Assembly (NCBI RefSeq): GCF_035916875.1
Contig: NZ_JAXUHN010000014.1
Location: 1-6,518 of the forward strand
Source: Methylomicrobium sp035916875
GTDB taxonomy: Bacteria; Pseudomonadota; Gammaproteobacteria; Methylococcales; Methylomonadaceae
Reading direction: 5' to 3'
DNA length: 6,518 bases
Numbering within the stretch: position 1 is the stretch's first letter; every line of letters begins with the position of its first letter. The notes beneath the pieces were generated by a model. The model was given only the letters and a program-made list of their open reading frames with translations. It was not told where the DNA came from and ran no database searches. Positions 1-5,699 of this stretch are shown one piece after another. A program made the position numbers and the translations under genes.

Positions 1-110
1 TGAAATACGAGTGGCTGCCATTCCAATCGTTTACACCTACCGAACTTGAGGAGGCTATCGATGAAATCGGCGCTGGTTTTGGCTCTCAATACCAATTTAC
101 TTTCTGCTAA
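1..110 (+). CDS. 3' end of an unrecognised plus-strand gene (partial)
   Basis: An open frame enters from the left edge (first full codon at position 3) and ends at TAA 108-110, giving 35 visible residues. They begin KYEWLPFQSFTPTELEEAID and end QYQFTFC. The codons look natural, with many C- or G-ending third positions and an acidic helix-like stretch (TELEEAIDEI), so I favour this frame over the overlapping one that starts at ATG 61. I do not recognise the family from so short a tail. The gene converges on the minus-strand helicase gene, with only 94 bp between the two stops. It could be another gene of the mobile element or flanking DNA; the window does not decide. Confidence 0.45.
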   Translation, partial: KYEWLPFQSFTPTELEEAIDEIGAGFGSQYQFTFC

Positions 111-144
111 GCACTTATATATATTTATTACTTACTTAAATAAT

Positions 145-226
145 GTGGGGACGTGGGGACGAATGACCGTCAAGGCTTTGAATGGCAAGGCTTCCACGCG
201 TCCCCTAATCCGACGCTCCGTCCCCA
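145..226. repeat. Nested inverted repeat of four GGGGACG-type units (REP/MITE-like or iteron-like)
   Basis: On the plus strand GTGGGGAC occurs twice in tandem (145-152 and 153-160). CGTCCCC, the reverse complement of GGGGACG, occurs at 199-205 and 219-225. The outer pair TGGGGACG (146-153) / CGTCCCCA (219-226) is a perfect 8-bp inverted repeat. The inner pair GGGGACG (155-161) / CGTCCCC (199-205) is a perfect 7-bp one. Inside lies CAAGGCTT twice (171-178 and 186-193). The right part overlaps the last codons and stop of the helicase gene. Possible readings are a REP-type palindrome of the kind moved by RAYT transposases, a bidirectional terminator without U-tract, or binding sites for the adjacent helicase. 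The sequence shows only the symmetry. Confidence 0.6.
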
Positions 227-1554
227 GAATAAAGGCCGCTATCTGATCGCTCGACACGCCTGTCATATTCGTCAATCCATTTAATCACCGACTGTTCCGC
301 CCAACTGTCATTATTGCGAACAGCATACAAGTGGAGCTTTTCCCGTTTTCCGGTGGATCGCTTGCACTCCTTATATCCGCATCCCATTTCAGACAAAACC
401 ATAGCAATCGATTTTGCCGAATATTTATCTCGCATGACTTTGGCGACATGTTGCGCCCGCACACAGTCCACATTAAACGGATAATCCATTGCTTCGATCA
501 TATCTTCAAGCTGATGACGCAAAGGAGACTTACTCGTGGCCATCAACTCAGACTTGAAAGCCGTATTTGGTGCCGGCTTTTTCGGCTCGAATCCGCTGAC
601 ATCCCTACAGAGTAGCCAGCGCACAACCTTGCCGTTTCCGCCGCCATCCAGCCAGCACGCCAGCTCCGTGTAATAACTAGCGCTCAACGGTTGAGCGTCC
701 GTCCATATGGCGAAATAACGCCCGTCTCCCGCCGAGATATGAAGCGCGTCCCGGTAATTGCTCATAAAGATTGCTTGCACAATGTTGGGCGTCTCGTAGA
801 ATCCGCGACCGAACATTCGGACCCTTAACATATCCGGGGGTGCTGCCAGCATCGGCTTTAATTTGTTTTCAAGGTTTAACCCTTCAAACAGTTGAATTTC
901 CTGGAATATAACAAGCTTGGCATGATTAAGATAATCGGTGTAAGTCTCCCGTAACTCGCCTGCCGGGGGCTCGCAGATGTTTTCCTCACCTAATCCGAAC
1001 CGCAAAGGATTGAGCAACATGTCTTTGCCAACTCTCGACGTTCCCGCAATCACCAACGCATGATTAACTTTCACGTGTGGTTTCTGCAACACATAAGCCA
1101 TCCAGTTTAAAATATGCTCCTGCTCTCCGGTATCTGGATACAAATAATTAAGATGCTCCAGCCAAGGCGTTACATCGGCTTCTGTGGCCGATTCTGGTAG
1201 CTCTACCCCTGGATCGCGCCAAAGATTCCAAAGTTTCGCCCCGCCGCGAATGATCGGGTTTTCGTGAACGCCAGGTAAATATATAAGCCCATCAACCTTT
1301 ACCGCCTTTTCCGAACTCAAGAAAACGGTTGAGGGTTTGCTTTTGGTCATCCAATGCGCGTGCGCTCCGTTAAAACCTTGTTGCGTCAATTCGTTGCGGG
1401 TCTCGACATCGAAAATACGGTCACGATGGATAAGGTAAATGTACCGTGAATAAAAATCGGGCTGAATTTGAATTGACTCATCAATTACTTTATTTTTCGA
1501 CCGTGGCAACTTGACGACGACATGACCGGGCTTTTTCACCTCATAGTCAGTCAT
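205..1554 (-). CDS. SF3/DUF5906-type replicative helicase of a mobile element
   Basis: This 449-residue protein is a probable ATP-dependent DNA helicase that starts or drives replication of the element. The visible AAA+/superfamily 3 core has a Walker A motif GTSRVGKD (171-178, K177), a Walker B-like strand LVIFQEI (214-220, E219), a sensor-1 segment FMSNYRDAL (263-271, N266) and an arginine-finger region GDGRYF (276-281, R279). This order is typical of the DUF5906 and phage/plasmid D5-like helicases. Residues about 345-412 look like a C-terminal winged-helix DNA-binding domain. I see no primase catalytic motif in the first 160 residues, so primase activity is either supplied elsewhere or absent. 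The ATG at 1554 overlaps the previous gene's stop by 8 bases (ATGACTGA), which suggests translational coupling. The last seven residues (SGDGASD) are mostly encoded by the GGGGACG repeat, so the original C-terminus may have been altered. Family assignment is firm; the replication role is inferred. Confidence 0.85.
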   Translation of the reverse strand: MTDYEVKKPGHVVVKLPRSKNKVIDESIQIQPDFYSRYIYLIHRDRIFDVETRNELTQQGFNGAHAHWMTKSKPSTVFLSSEKAVKVDGLIYLPGVHENPIIRGGAKLWNLWRDPGVELPESATEADVTPWLEHLNYLYPDTGEQEHILNWMAYVLQKPHVKVNHALVIAGTSRVGKDMLLNPLRFGLGEENICEPPAGELRETYTDYLNHAKLVIFQEIQLFEGLNLENKLKPMLAAPPDMLRVRMFGRGFYETPNIVQAIFMSNYRDALHISAGDGRYFAIWTDAQPLSASYYTELACWLDGGGNGKVVRWLLCRDVSGFEPKKPAPNTAFKSELMATSKSPLRHQLEDMIEAMDYPFNVDCVRAQHVAKVMRDKYSAKSIAMVLSEMGCGYKECKRSTGKREKLHLYAVRNNDSWAEQSVIKWIDEYDRRVERSDSGLYSGDGASD

Positions 1555-1885
1555 CCACGGTCACCGCATCAATTCGCGTCATCAATCCGCGTTCCGGTGC
1601 GTACAAAACGAGTTTAGCGCCGGTTGCCAACAGCTCACCGCCGAGCGATACAATCCGGTCGAATTTTTCCAGCTTGCCGCATCCGGCAATCATCACATCG
1701 TGTTCGCCAGCGATCCGCCAATCGTAGGCAGATGGATCAGCGCCGGGCGGCATGACGACCTTGGCACCTGGAAACCAGGTGGTTAACTGTGCCCACTGCC
1801 AAGCATCGCTGCCGGTGCAGACAATCAATAGCAAACCATGAAGAGAAGTATTTAAATGTCGCGAATATGGGGGGCGTTTCTTCAT
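1547..1885 (-). CDS. Small uncharacterised protein preceding the helicase
   Basis: A 112-residue protein that I cannot assign to a named family. A hydrophobic strand GLLLIVCTG (17-25) is followed by a helix, a second strand AKVVMPPGADPSAYDW (41-56), then strands DVMIAGCG (63-70) and AKLVLYAP (90-97). This is an alternating alpha/beta pattern like a small Rossmann or TOPRIM-type fold. The piece 'strand, helix, VVMPPGADP' is reminiscent of the second half of TOPRIM domains in phage primases, but the acidic DxD pair of TOPRIM is not evident, so this is a weak idea. Its ATG overlaps the stop of the preceding gene by 4 bases (ATGA), with a G-rich ribosome binding site just upstream. Its own stop overlaps the helicase start. 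Being locked between these genes implies a role with the helicase, for example as a loader, primase remnant or regulator. Confidence 0.75.
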   Translation of the reverse strand: MKKRPPYSRHLNTSLHGLLLIVCTGSDAWQWAQLTTWFPGAKVVMPPGADPSAYDWRIAGEHDVMIAGCGKLEKFDRIVSLGGELLATGAKLVLYAPERGLMTRIDAVTVDD

Positions 1886-2160
1886 GCCACCCCCCTTTGA
1901 ATCTTCAAAATTTGTTTTTCAAGTTCGTACAACTGACCATCAGACCAGTTAGGAACGTGCCGCATGTGAATTATTTGATGAAGCAGAAGAATGCCATCGC
2001 CATCAAGATTGGCGATAATTCCCAGGCTCTGCTTTAAGGGCTTCATTCGGTATGTGCTGATAAAGGCGCCGGCTAAAAAAGCGCCAGTTTGACCACCTTG
2101 TTCTATACGCTGCAGCAATAACGCTTCGTCGATTTGCAAAAATTCAATATTTTGGTTCAT
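1882..2160 (-). CDS. Small uncharacterised protein of the replication operon
   Basis: A 92-residue protein when started at ATG 2160. The open frame can also begin at TTG 2166, but ATG is preferred; an AGG lies about 10 bases upstream of it. No membrane segment or signal peptide is clear. The middle (TGAFLAGAFISTYRMKPL, then a LDGDGILLLHQII stretch) reads as two or three amphipathic helices. It faintly resembles the short DUF7673-like proteins seen in integrative elements, but I would not assign it. It is followed with a 4-base overlap by the 112-aa gene. It is preceded by an 86-bp gap after the AlpA-like gene in which I see no convincing gene. The leader AATCAGGT is shared with the AlpA-like gene. 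It is probably real because of its coupled position. Confidence 0.7.
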   Translation of the reverse strand: MNQNIEFLQIDEALLLQRIEQGGQTGAFLAGAFISTYRMKPLKQSLGIIANLDGDGILLLHQIIHMRHVPNWSDGQLYELEKQILKIQRGVA

Positions 2161-2246
2161 TTTCAAATTACCTGATTAGAGTTTGCCATCGGTCCCCGAC
2201 TCGACCGCAATCCGCGCGGCCACGCTGTTGAGTCTGGATAGATAAA

Positions 2247-2513
2247 TCAGGCTTTTTGAGAATTGAACCAAGCCGCAAAACGCGACTCGTGCAGATAAAA
2301 TTTCCTTGCCACCATAATAACGGCGCCGCTCTCGGCCAGACCGTTGCGATCTCGAAACCGCAAAAGCCAATTCAATTGCGCCTTGGTGAATTTATCCGCG
2401 TGCTTTTTTTGGAAATTGTCCAGAGACTGAAAGTCTTCAAGAGAGACTTCTTGAGGATGAATGCCGGTTAGCAATGCCTCCGGCTGGGTGATTGGTTTTT
2501 TTTGGGTCTGCAT
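2247..2513 (-). CDS. AlpA/Xis-like small DNA-binding protein
   Basis: An 88-residue protein when started at ATG 2513. The open frame extends to 2552, but ATG 2513 has the Shine-Dalgarno AGGTGA four bases upstream, and the upstream extension would run into the palindrome at 2543-2558. The C-terminal half matches the pattern common in small island-borne regulators: FTKAQLNWLLRFRDRNGL (42-59), then SGAV (62-65), a basic R70-K71 and ESRFAAWF (76-83). This is a MerR-like winged-helix 'wing plus recognition helix' arrangement as in AlpA and excisionases. By family logic it may activate the integrase or replication genes, or act as recombination directionality factor. It opens the replication block (88 aa, 92 aa, 112 aa, helicase). 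The first 40 residues are polar and not recognisable. DNA-binding is a moderate-confidence call; the precise role is inference. Confidence 0.7.
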   Translation of the reverse strand: MQTQKKPITQPEALLTGIHPQEVSLEDFQSLDNFQKKHADKFTKAQLNWLLRFRDRNGLAESGAVIMVARKFYLHESRFAAWFNSQKA

Positions 2514-2628
2514 GATTTCACCTGATTTAGAAACATTTTGGAAGCGTTTCAAAACGCTGGCGTCATCATAGCTAGGGGAAATTTGAAAAGATTCCCCAAA
2601 AGGTGGCCGATTACAAATAAATTTTTTA
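2514..2628 (-). promoter_or_regulatory. Control region upstream of the AlpA-like/replication operon
   Basis: This is the gap between the 280-aa gene and the AlpA-like gene. On the minus strand it has a -10-like TATGAT (plus-strand ATCATA 2565-2570) but no good -35 at the usual spacing, so a promoter here would need an activator. A GGGGAA/TTCCCC inverted repeat with an 11-base loop (2575-2580 / 2592-2597) lies just upstream of that -10. A perfect palindrome (2543-2558) lies at the predicted start point. The AGGTGA ribosome binding site is at 2518-2523. The GGGGAA hairpin is not followed by a U-run, so it is more likely a protein site than a terminator. The promoter is inferred. Confidence 0.4.
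2543..2558. promoter_or_regulatory. Candidate operator: 16-bp perfect palindrome
   Basis: AGCGTTTCAAAACGCT is a perfect 7+2+7 inverted repeat, 30 bp in front of the AlpA-like start codon. It sits where transcription from the TATGAT -10 would begin. That position and symmetry fit a dimeric repressor site. The regulator is unknown; the AlpA-like protein or a host repressor are candidates. Confidence 0.5.
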
Positions 2629-3471
2629 CTACATTCTTTTTAGCTCTCTGAGTATCTCTTTTGTGATGTCGTGATGGACAGACTCCTTAGATCTACCCAC
2701 TGCTGCAAACACGATACGCAAGCAATTACATAATGGCCCATCTTTTGTTTGTGAGGGTTTGATCCCAAAACGCTTAAGTACAATGCCCAAATTCCAGGCT
2801 AGCCAGCGATCATTCGAAGCAGAGTTAGCGAGCTCCTCGAAATGGGCATTTTCCAGGTGTTTTAGGCTAATCTCGATAAAGGTAGGGATCAAATCATTAT
2901 TCATCATTTCAAAATTGCTTTTATGGTCCCTGTCCCACCTTTCTTGCACAATTTGTCTTGCTGGATGATCGGCTGGCGTGCTTTCCAGTTCCCAATGATA
3001 GCGGTTTAAGTCATGTATTCTGTCGAGAAAAGCAGAACCCACCATTTTTTTGGTTTCGGCATAATAAGCATTTTCAAATATACTCCAAATCTCGTGGCAT
3101 CTTGAAATTTCAGCAAGCTGTCCGACTTTGTTTTCTTTCTCTTGAAGGTCAAGCAATGTCTCTCTCATATCACCAGTCGTAGGCGATAACTTATCTCTTC
3201 GATACTTCATGCTTAAATAGCGATCTTCAACATCAACAATGGCGGCCACGAAGTCAGGATCATCAAATTTATCTAATAATTTAGGTACGTTACGTACGCT
3301 TTTTTCTAACCGACCATGGTTATTTTTTTTAGATGGCAAATGTCCAGTTAAAACATACTCCGCATAATCCTTGTTAATAACAGCATAGGGCTTATCGCGC
3401 CACCAACCAGCATTGCCAGCAGAATCCCACCTGACTTCACCTTTGGGCTTACGTTCTTTACTACGCGCCAT
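2629..3471 (-). CDS. Orphan 280-aa protein, probable cargo gene
   Basis: I do not recognise this 280-residue protein. It starts at ATG 3471 with a good AGAGGT ribosome binding site five bases upstream and ends at TAG 2629. The N-terminus is basic and tryptophan-rich (RWDSAGNAGWWRDKPYA, 14-30). The middle (about 60-220) is charged and helical with many E, K and R, suggesting a long alpha-helical or coiled-coil body. The C-terminus (WLAWNLGIVLKRFGIKPS 223-240, CLRIVFAAVG 250-259, ending RELKRM) reads as a compact helical domain. No nuclease, ATPase or protease motif and no membrane segment is evident. The gene is visibly more A+T-rich than its neighbours and lies between integration and replication modules, where satellites often carry host-interaction or anti-phage cargo. 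It stands alone, preceded by a structured leader. Function unknown; the defence idea is inferred from position only. Confidence 0.8.
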   Translation of the reverse strand: MARSKERKPKGEVRWDSAGNAGWWRDKPYAVINKDYAEYVLTGHLPSKKNNHGRLEKSVRNVPKLLDKFDDPDFVAAIVDVEDRYLSMKYRRDKLSPTTGDMRETLLDLQEKENKVGQLAEISRCHEIWSIFENAYYAETKKMVGSAFLDRIHDLNRYHWELESTPADHPARQIVQERWDRDHKSNFEMMNNDLIPTFIEISLKHLENAHFEELANSASNDRWLAWNLGIVLKRFGIKPSQTKDGPLCNCLRIVFAAVGRSKESVHHDITKEILRELKRM

Positions 3472-3487
3472 AAAACACCTCTCAAGT

Positions 3488-3560
3488 GCCCGCTCTCACA
3501 GAAAGGAACCAAGCCAGGCGGGTGAGAAATCCGCTTTTCGGGAGCTAACCTAGGCTTGGT
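3488..3560 (-). ncRNA. C4/CI-like antisense RNA structure with downstream target, leader of the 280-aa gene
   Basis: Read on the minus strand, ACCAAGCC (3560-3553) pairs with GGCTTGGT (3515-3508), continued by AGG/CCT across a one-base bulge, to make an 11-bp closing stem. Inside it is a small CCG-aaaag-CGG hairpin (3541-3531) and an unpaired TTTCTCACCCG (3529-3519). Immediately downstream is GTGAGAGCGGGC (3499-3488). Its GTGAGA is complementary to the loop TCTCAC, and its GCGGG is complementary to CCCGC or CCCG in the structure. A closed stem exposing two segments complementary to a site just downstream is the design of phage C4 RNA and the P4 CI immunity RNA. The target ends four bases before the ribosome binding site (3477-3482) of the 280-aa gene. 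Pairing is seen; the family call is from memory of the design, not from a search. Confidence 0.5.
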
Positions 3561-3578
3561 AAACCGATTTAACGCAGT

Positions 3579-3791
3579 TTAGTCGGGGGTACCGTCTTCA
3601 TCGCTTTTTTCTTCCTTCAAATAAAGAAACAATTCGTCCAAAGCCTCAGCCGCAGAGTGGATGCCATCGGCCAGCGCAGCTATAACAAATTGGTCCTTCA
3701 TGGTTTCATCGGCCCAAGCCTTTTCGGAAATCATCCGGCTTAGTTCTGCGATGGTGTTTTGATGTTTGTACATTTGATGTCTTATACTCAT
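3579..3791 (-). CDS. Small acidic helical protein coupled to the integrase
   Basis: A 70-residue protein starting at ATG 3791, overlapping the integrase stop by four bases (ATGA), with GGTGA as ribosome binding site inside the integrase end. It appears entirely helical. Residues 12-60 (NTIAELSRMISEKAW through LDELFLYLKE) alternate hydrophobic and charged positions, and the tail EEKSDEDGTPD is strongly acidic. No domain is recognised. Cotranslation with the integrase suggests it is made together with it and could modulate it (directionality factor, stabiliser) or act on the host. An acidic protein is unlikely to bind DNA directly. It is followed by the C4-like leader, and there is no clear terminator after it. 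The gene is supported by the overlap and good codon structure. Confidence 0.65.
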   Translation of the reverse strand: MSIRHQMYKHQNTIAELSRMISEKAWADETMKDQFVIAALADGIHSAAEALDELFLYLKEEKSDEDGTPD

Positions 3792-4864
3792 GACTTCACC
3801 GCCTTGGTCATCACTCTTTCGACCAGTTGAGATTTATGTTCAGTGGAAATATGGGCATAGCGTTGCGTAGTCTGAATCGATTTATGCCCCAGGACTTGCC
3901 CGGTTTCGTACAGAGTCGCGCCATTCATCACCAGCAGGCTTGCCGCGGTGTGGCGTAGGTCGTGCCAACGAAAGTTATTGATGCCGGCCTCAGTCATCGC
4001 CCTCTTCCAATGCTTTTTGAAATCGAACGGAACTTCCGGCTTGATCTTGCTGGCGAATAGCAAGCCATTGCCGATTTGCCGGAAGGGCCGCAGCTCGTCC
4101 ATGACGAAGGAAGGGATGGGATTGAATCGGCTCTCGCCGTTTTTGGTGTCGGCCAGGTAAGCCAGGTTTTTGTTAAAATCGATGTCAGACCAGCGCAACC
4201 AGATCAGCTCCGAAAACCTCATGCCGGTAGTCATTGCCATCAAAACGGCAAGATGCAACTTGTCCCAGTCCGATTTTTTGCAGGCATCGAGCAGGCGTTC
4301 ACGCTCCGCGTCATCGAGCCAGCGCACCCGCATGTTTTGAACTTTACGCGGGGGCACTCTGAGCACGGGGTTAACGGTCGTGTAGCCTTCACCGATAGCG
4401 TACTTGAACACCGCCGACAACACGGTTCGATAAAGATTGACGGTTTTGGGTGAACGCGTGCGCGAAATGGTGGCTGTTTTGCCTTTGGTGTCGCCGCGCC
4501 CGTTGCCGCGCATGCAGCGCCCCGATTCAACGAGCTTGAGCTGTTGCCGGATCAGATCGGCGGTAATGTCGGCCAGCTTTTCATTGCCAAACATTTCAAC
4601 CCAATAACGCGCTATCGGAATTTGAGTGTCCGATTTTCCGTTCCATTGCAGAACATATTCGTCGACCAGTTCTTGAAAGCGCATAGCCGCACCCCGGGTG
4701 CCTAACGCCTCCATCATTTCCTGATCGGCTTCGATGCGCTTGGCCCAGGCGATTGCATCGCGCTTGAGGGTGAAGGTTTGCGACTTGAGCGCCTCGCCGC
4801 GCTTGGTGATGATCGCCTTATAGACGGTGCCGGTTTTGCGTTGGATTTTGCGGATCGTCGCCAT
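3788..4864 (-). CDS. Tyrosine recombinase integrase
   Basis: A 358-residue phage-type integrase that catalyses site-specific recombination between the element and the host tRNA attachment site. The N-terminal 55 residues resemble the arm-DNA-binding domain (KTGTVYKAIITKRGE followed by a basic helix). About 62-165 is the SAM-like core-binding domain. The catalytic domain follows with R216 (TTGMRFSEL), K241 (DTKNG), H301 and R304 (WHDLRHTAAS), H327 (LGHKSIQTT) and the nucleophile Y336 (RYAHIS). All six expected residues are present and length is normal, so it should be active. The ATG at 4864 overlaps the upstream stop by one base (TAATG) and has a GGGGG ribosome binding site. It lies close to the 3' end of tRNA-fMet, the expected target. 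The 70-aa gene follows with overlap. Confidence 0.95.
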   Translation of the reverse strand: MATIRKIQRKTGTVYKAIITKRGEALKSQTFTLKRDAIAWAKRIEADQEMMEALGTRGAAMRFQELVDEYVLQWNGKSDTQIPIARYWVEMFGNEKLADITADLIRQQLKLVESGRCMRGNGRGDTKGKTATISRTRSPKTVNLYRTVLSAVFKYAIGEGYTTVNPVLRVPPRKVQNMRVRWLDDAERERLLDACKKSDWDKLHLAVLMAMTTGMRFSELIWLRWSDIDFNKNLAYLADTKNGESRFNPIPSFVMDELRPFRQIGNGLLFASKIKPEVPFDFKKHWKRAMTEAGINNFRWHDLRHTAASLLVMNGATLYETGQVLGHKSIQTTQRYAHISTEHKSQLVERVMTKAVKS

Positions 4865-5361
4865 TACGCCCCCTTTGCCGCAGCATCGCGGAATTGCGGC
4901 AAGGCGTAAACGGTCAAACCGGCATAGCGCGCCAATGCGGTTAATTCCTCCGGCCCTTCGCAGTAAGGCTGTTTCTCTTTCAGCCAGGCCAATAGCTTGG
5001 TATTCGCTTCCAGTGAAGCGATTTGCTCAAGCCTTGGCTCCGCGTCTAATCTGGCGTAATTATAAAGTCGAATGGTTTCCTGGACGACATAACCGTCATC
5101 CGCATGAATGCCGAAAATGTCAGCAAACTGTTTGACTTGCTCAAAGGATTGAAACGAAGGAGATGCCAACAAATGGCTTGGCTCGTAAACGATGTAAAAA
5201 CTCACGACATCGGAGGGACGCCGACCGCATGACGGGCAACAATCCGAACTAGAAACCTGAACAGAAAAGCCGCAATACCGGCAAGGTTCTTTTTTGTGAG
5301 ATTTGGATAAATCGCCGAACGGCGAAGAGGGGGTACGGCTTTGAGTTGATGAAGGATTCAT
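4864..5361 (-). CDS. Zinc-ribbon protein upstream of the integrase
   Basis: A 165-residue protein with ATG at 5361 and a strong GGAGG ribosome binding site four bases upstream. Residues 27-30 (CRYC) and 42-45 (CPSC) form a Cys4 zinc ribbon, preceded by a polar, serine-rich and basic start. The rest (55-165) has no motif I recognise; it looks alpha/beta then helical (VVSFYIVYEPS, then ANTKLLAWLKE, ALARYAGLTVYAL). It is the first gene after the tRNA and is joined to the integrase by a one-base stop/start overlap. It is therefore expressed with it and may be a recombination accessory or regulator. Insertion of a gene between attachment site and integrase is less usual than the integrase sitting next to the tRNA. 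Zinc binding is a good guess; function is unknown. Confidence 0.75.
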   Translation of the reverse strand: MNPSSTQSRTPSSPFGDLSKSHKKEPCRYCGFSVQVSSSDCCPSCGRRPSDVVSFYIVYEPSHLLASPSFQSFEQVKQFADIFGIHADDGYVVQETIRLYNYARLDAEPRLEQIASLEANTKLLAWLKEKQPYCEGPEELTALARYAGLTVYALPQFRDAAAKGA

Positions 5362-5500
5362 AACGCCTCCTATGACCTTCGGGCAAGTGATATGCCCTCT
5401 GAAAAACCCACATGTGCCCTATTTGGTGCCCTGTGGACCGTTTTTCAGCGTCATAACCGATGGCGTTTGAAAAAAAATCCTTATTTTTCAATCAGTTATT
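5362..5500. other. Attachment-site flank with short repeats, between tRNA-fMet and the first element gene
   Basis: This 139-bp stretch contains no gene. It holds three TGCCCT copies (5393-5398, 5415-5420, 5427-5432; two as GTGCCCT), and a perfect 9-bp inverted repeat CTGAAAAAC (5399-5407) / GTTTTTCAG (5440-5448). Next to the tRNA it has an A/T-rich imperfect hairpin with a run of eight A on the plus strand (5470-5477), which may end tRNA transcription. It must also hold the promoter of the zinc-ribbon/integrase operon, but I cannot place one with confidence. Confidence 0.5.
5393..5448. repeat. TGCCCT direct repeats and 9-bp inverted repeat, candidate integrase arm sites
   Basis: TGCCCT occurs three times in the same direction within 40 bp, two of them extended to GTGCCCT and spaced 12 bp. 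The last two lie between the arms of the perfect inverted repeat CTGAAAAAC / GTTTTTCAG. Short direct repeats next to the crossover site are what tyrosine integrases of this type bind with their N-terminal domain. Assignment as arm sites is inferred from position and repetition. Confidence 0.45.
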
Positions 5501-5577
<77 letters not shown>

Positions 5578-5590
5578 ATTGATTCTACGT

Positions 5591-5618
5591 ATTATAAAGA
5601 CTTTTAAGTTTTTGGCAA
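5591..5618 (-). promoter_or_regulatory. Promoter of the initiator tRNA
   Basis: On the minus strand TTGCCA (plus positions 5613-5618) and a perfect TATAAT (5591-5596) are separated by 16 bp. Transcription would start a few bases before the tRNA at about 5584. This is a strong sigma-70 type promoter. Confidence 0.8.
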
Positions 5619-5699
5619 CTAAAATCTGGTACCTTTAGTAAAGATTCGTTTACATATCGCCAAAACGCCACGGAGAACAGCGATCCGCCGGCATGACGC

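Noticed and set aside
1..226. Second attachment site (copy of the tRNA 3' end) near the left edge
   Set aside because: I read the left part, and the rest of the window, for the tRNA 3' sequence (TGGTAGCGGGGGCAGG) and found no second copy. The repeat at 145-226 is unrelated to it.
61..246. Plus-strand frame with ATG at 61 and a GAGGAGG ribosome-like site at 48-54
   Set aside because: The overlapping frame ending at 110 has better codon structure. This one crosses the GGGGACG repeat and the helicase 3' end and reads as low-quality protein.
2176..2370. 64-aa minus frame running past the end of the AlpA-like gene
   Set aside because: Its first two-thirds overlap the AlpA-like gene out of frame and are Arg/Ser-rich. 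There is no ribosome site, and the short remainder is not recognisable.
2575..2597. GGGGAA/TTCCCC hairpin as terminator of the 280-aa gene
   Set aside because: It is not followed by a U-run on the minus strand, and the loop is long.
4076..4453. 125-aa plus-strand frame opposite the integrase
   Set aside because: It lies fully antisense to a clear integrase with all catalytic residues, so it is a shadow frame.
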